Of a stretch of DNA of 45,710 nt, positions 43,174 to 45,710 are shown piece after piece (the first letter of the stretch is position 1; each line of letters begins with the position of its first letter). The stretch is taken from assembly GCA_021740785.1 (NCBI GenBank), contig JAIOZI010000043.1, positions 1-45,710 of the forward strand, read 5' to 3'. A model generated the notes under the pieces. The model was not told where the DNA came from. It saw only the letters and a program-made list of their open reading frames with translations, and ran no database searches. The DNA comes from Melioribacteraceae bacterium (GTDB taxonomy: Bacteria > Bacteroidota > Ignavibacteria > Ignavibacteriales > Melioribacteraceae). A program made the position numbers and the translations under genes.

Positions 43174-45540
43174 TTACCTTAGCAATATCATCTTTTTAGT
43201 CTCTCTGAACTCGCCTGTTTTGAGTTGATAAAAATATACTCCGCTTGCCAAACCCGAAGCGTCAAATTCAATTTTATGTCTGCCAGGTTTCATTGGCTGG
43301 TTTATCAATGTTTTTACCTCACGACCTAAAACATCGTATACAATTAACTTGGTTTGTAGAGCGGACTTCAGTTCGCTCATATTTGAGCGAGATAAATCTA
43401 ACTTGCCTCGGCGGTCGACAGACTGCGTCGACTCTGACGAGTAGACGGGCTCTACATTGGGAATGCTAAATTCTATTGTTGTGGCTGGGTTAAACGGGTT
43501 TGGATAATTTTGATACAGAGTAAATTCATTCGGAACAGATGAATTTTCATCATCAACATTCACAACCATTCCGCTGTAATAAAATTCTCTAATCTGCTGA
43601 GCATGTTCTTTCAGTTTGGTAACACTGTTTAATCTATCGGTACCTTTTGCAGCATGAATTGCAATAACTACTTCCTGTGTATCGCCGGGCGATAAAGAAA
43701 ATTTACCCGCAGAAATTAAGAATCTTCTATCAAGAGGATTCGGTCCGCCTTGCCATCCATCGCCTTCGTACCATCCTGTTCCTTCAACCGGATCTCCTGC
43801 CAATGGGAATACAGTTTCTTGCGAAGTATTAGGATCGATATACGGTTCACCGTCCCAAACTAATCCTTGCTGGTAATTATAAAATTCAAGCGTGCCTTCA
43901 TATATTCCTTGCTGGGGGTCTCTATAGCTGGATGCGCTATTTATATAAAATGCGAATGCAGTAATTGAAAGATTTTTATAATCACTTATCCATTTACCTT
44001 TAAAAAAGGCGCTGTCTCCCGGTGATGTAACAATTGGTCCTTGAATTAACATGTGTCCGACAGCCGGTGGAGGAGAATAGTAATCTTCATCATATTCGTC
44101 AGCATTGTATGTGAATCCTAAATCCATCAGAGTATCGCATCCAACGTAATCGTCACCGGGATATCCTAAATCGTCATCAGCCCAATAACTTAAAATCATA
44201 TCTGATATTTCATTATCACCCTTGTTAATAACCAAGTACTTCTTGAAAACAACATCCTTCAAAAAATCATTGGTATCATATCCCCATGTTGTAGTTTGGA
44301 ACTCCAAACCCATCGGCAGGGATCCATAAGTAAATTCCGTTACTGCCGTATCCAGATCGTTTGCCACATAAAATAAAACCTCATCGCCTATAAAATCAGG
44401 TTCATCAATACTTTGTGTAAATTCGCCGTCTTCATCAACATCAATATAGGGTGCTCCAAATTGACCGGGCCAATTGATATAATCATTTTCATAATTATCA
44501 CGTATTATCCCGGGAGGTAATTCTTCCCAATTTCTTTTTATTTTGTACACCCTGTAAAGTTCTTGATCTACACTATCGGCATTTCCTCCATCAAGTATTA
44601 CTCCCGGTTGCAATCCTTCTCGATGAGTATTACCATTAAATCTTATCTCGCCGTCAACAACGCCTCCATAAATTAAACCGTCATCAAATATTGCAGAAAC
44701 AGTTGCATCTCCGTCGCCGGGCCAATAAAATCCACCACTGTTAGTAATTGGATCATGCGAACCGTCTCCGTTATTACCAATCCACATTTTAATCTCATTA
44801 ATATCTATAAATTCATATCCCGTGTAGCCTTCGAGGATTGAAAATGCAGTGTCATTTACTGCATAAAGTTGAGGATTAGAAGCGGATTGTATTTTCAGAA
44901 AACACTCGGAAGCGGTAATGCCCGGAACTTCCCAAGTATAACGCTCGGCAGAAGCCTCGATATCGCCTTCAATCAACTGCCATTCACCGCCATCATAAGA
45001 AACAAAAATATCTAACCGGGAAATATTTGTACTAAACCAATTAATCGTGTAGTCGCTCAACATATAAATTTCTTCATCCGGTTCTGGCGCAAGCAGTTCA
45101 ATTTGATAAATACGTCCATCCGGATCGGCTTTAGCAAAATAAATATTATTATAATTATAAGAGCCGCTGATAATTTTAGAACCCTTTACTGTTTCATCCA
45201 TTGTTGTCGGCTCACCCTGTAATTCATATTCCCATAATTCATCACCATCATTATCCAGTTTCACTAATCTTTGATCTCTTGTTAGCAAATATCCATCCGT
45301 GGTTTTCAAAACATCATTATCATATATACCCCCATGATTATAATTCCACACAACCTCCAATTCATTATTTAGTTTTGTAAGCTGCCCTCTTCCAAGAGCA
45401 AGAATTTCATCTTCGTAGACTTTAATTGAATATTTGAAAGTATTCAAGTACTTTATATAGATAGGTTCAAATTCAAGGGTAATTCGATTAAGATATTTAC
45501 CTGCAGTATAAAGTAAATTGCCGTCACTACCCATACTCAC
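43174..45540 (-). CDS. T9SS-exported protein, probably 5'-truncated, with in-frame palindromic insertion
   Basis: 788 residues from the first ATG, but no signal peptide: the protein opens in the middle of a propeller-like region (MGSDGNLLYTAGKYLNRITL). The same frame stays open upstream to a TGA at 45583-45585 and reads sensibly (SSSDFADQTAVS), so the real N-terminus has probably been lost. An Ig-like domain lies near 180-235, then a large FCB-type exoprotein region. The T9SS domain starts with NYPNPFNPATTIEFSIP and ends KKMILLR. Between SIPNVE and TKLIVYDVLG there are about 32 extra residues (from PVYSSEST to MSELKSALQ) encoded by a palindromic element at 43356-43455. An IS630-like transposase end lies just upstream. 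Confidence 0.75.
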   Translation of the reverse strand: MSMGSDGNLLYTAGKYLNRITLEFEPIYIKYLNTFKYSIKVYEDEILALGRGQLTKLNNELEVVWNYNHGGIYDNDVLKTTDGYLLTRDQRLVKLDNDGDELWEYELQGEPTTMDETVKGSKIISGSYNYNNIYFAKADPDGRIYQIELLAPEPDEEIYMLSDYTINWFSTNISRLDIFVSYDGGEWQLIEGDIEASAERYTWEVPGITASECFLKIQSASNPQLYAVNDTAFSILEGYTGYEFIDINEIKMWIGNNGDGSHDPITNSGGFYWPGDGDATVSAIFDDGLIYGGVVDGEIRFNGNTHREGLQPGVILDGGNADSVDQELYRVYKIKRNWEELPPGIIRDNYENDYINWPGQFGAPYIDVDEDGEFTQSIDEPDFIGDEVLFYVANDLDTAVTEFTYGSLPMGLEFQTTTWGYDTNDFLKDVVFKKYLVINKGDNEISDMILSYWADDDLGYPGDDYVGCDTLMDLGFTYNADEYDEDYYSPPPAVGHMLIQGPIVTSPGDSAFFKGKWISDYKNLSITAFAFYINSASSYRDPQQGIYEGTLEFYNYQQGLVWDGEPYIDPNTSQETVFPLAGDPVEGTGWYEGDGWQGGPNPLDRRFLISAGKFSLSPGDTQEVVIAIHAAKGTDRLNSVTKLKEHAQQIREFYYSGMVVNVDDENSSVPNEFTLYQNYPNPFNPATTIEFSIPNVEPVYSSESTQSVDRRGKLDLSRSNMSELKSALQTKLIVYDVLGREVKTLINQPMKPGRHKIEFDASGLASGVYFYQLKTGEFRETKKMILLR
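43356..43455. repeat. 100-bp palindromic element inserted in frame
   Basis: It is bounded by inverted ends GTAGAGC (43356-43362) and GCTCTAC (43449-43455). Inside are further palindromes: GAGCGGACTTCAGTTCGCTC, CGCTCATATTTGAGCG, and GTCGAC...GTCGAC around 43414-43432. It interrupts the otherwise conserved T9SS sorting domain of the host gene without breaking the frame. The composition is more GC-rich than its surroundings. Confidence 0.75.
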
Positions 45541-45608
45541 TGCGGTTTGATCGGCAAAATCGCTAGAACTAAGTACTCTAACTCATAAAATCGATGACGT
45601 ATTTATCA

Positions 45609-45710
45609 TCAAGCAGCATGGTTTACATTTTCACTGTACTTTTTAATAGAAATCTTTTCTAACAGTTCGGTTAAATTTTTGCGGGTGAATTTCCATTCAA
45701 AGGGTTTTGC
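45609..45710 (-). CDS. IS630-family-like transposase, C-terminal end (partial)
   Basis: The last 33 codons of a gene that continues past the window edge: AKPFEWKFTRKNLTELLEKI and onward to NHAA-stop. KPF-W near the C-terminus is characteristic of IS630-family DDE transposases. It lies upstream of the truncated T9SS gene on the same strand. The IS terminal inverted repeat and TA target duplication should lie in 45541-45608, but I could not place them with one end of the element missing. Confidence 0.6.
   Translation of the reverse strand, partial: AKPFEWKFTRKNLTELLEKISIKKYSENVNHAA

Overview
The window is AT-rich DNA from a Bacteroidota/Chlorobi-group bacterium, most likely Ignavibacteriota (Ignavibacteriales). 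The evidence is five secreted proteins with C-terminal type IX secretion (T9SS) domains, four of them carrying the NYPNPFNPST-type linker motif, plus a PorV-like protein, regulator-propeller histidine kinases, and promoters of the TTTG/TAnnTTTG class. Nothing in the window names the species; the phylum call is inference.

Layout. 1-2.7 kb: tRNA-Ser, then (minus strand) a compact carbamoyltransferase / SxtJ-like / DUF5989 module. 2.9-6.8 kb (plus): a GH13 amylase-type lipoprotein and a membrane-anchored SGNH-hydrolase/TPR protein, closed by a strong bidirectional terminator. 6.8-17.9 kb (minus): a five-gene operon running parvulin-type chaperone, TonB-dependent receptor, 1216-residue exoprotein, PorV-like barrel, and a T9SS protein built from repeated starch-binding-like modules. 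18.2-23.0 kb (minus): a propeller histidine kinase followed by two NarL-type response regulators. 23.3-25.4 kb (plus): RNase HIII and phosphofructokinase. 25.4-27.8 kb: an unusual island. A Bacteroidota-type promoter leads into tandem repeats made of the 5' half of tRNA-Asp split by two palindromic inserts, then the intact tRNA-Asp, then a Panacea/SocA-Fic toxin-antitoxin-like pair and an integrase remnant. 27.8-35.6 kb: DUF2442/acyl-CoA dehydrogenase pair, rlmN, a small two-repeat T9SS protein, a tandem-PAS histidine kinase and a T9SS-exported M1 peptidase. 35.7-39.4 kb: a second propeller kinase/response regulator pair, followed by a dense field of palindromes. 39.8-45.7 kb: a lipoprotein, an outer-membrane barrel-like protein, a GAF-SpoIIE phosphatase, a T9SS protein interrupted in frame by a 100-bp palindromic element and probably 5'-truncated, and the end of an IS630-like transposase.

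How it fits together (inference). The cell senses something periplasmic through two paralogous propeller kinases, exports glycan-binding and hydrolytic proteins through T9SS, and takes up products through the TonB receptor. The amylase and the multi-module starch-binding-like protein sit back to back and could share a substrate. The regions most likely to be undescribed are the split tRNA-Asp repeats, the in-frame palindromic insertion in a T9SS domain, and the palindrome field near 39.5 kb.
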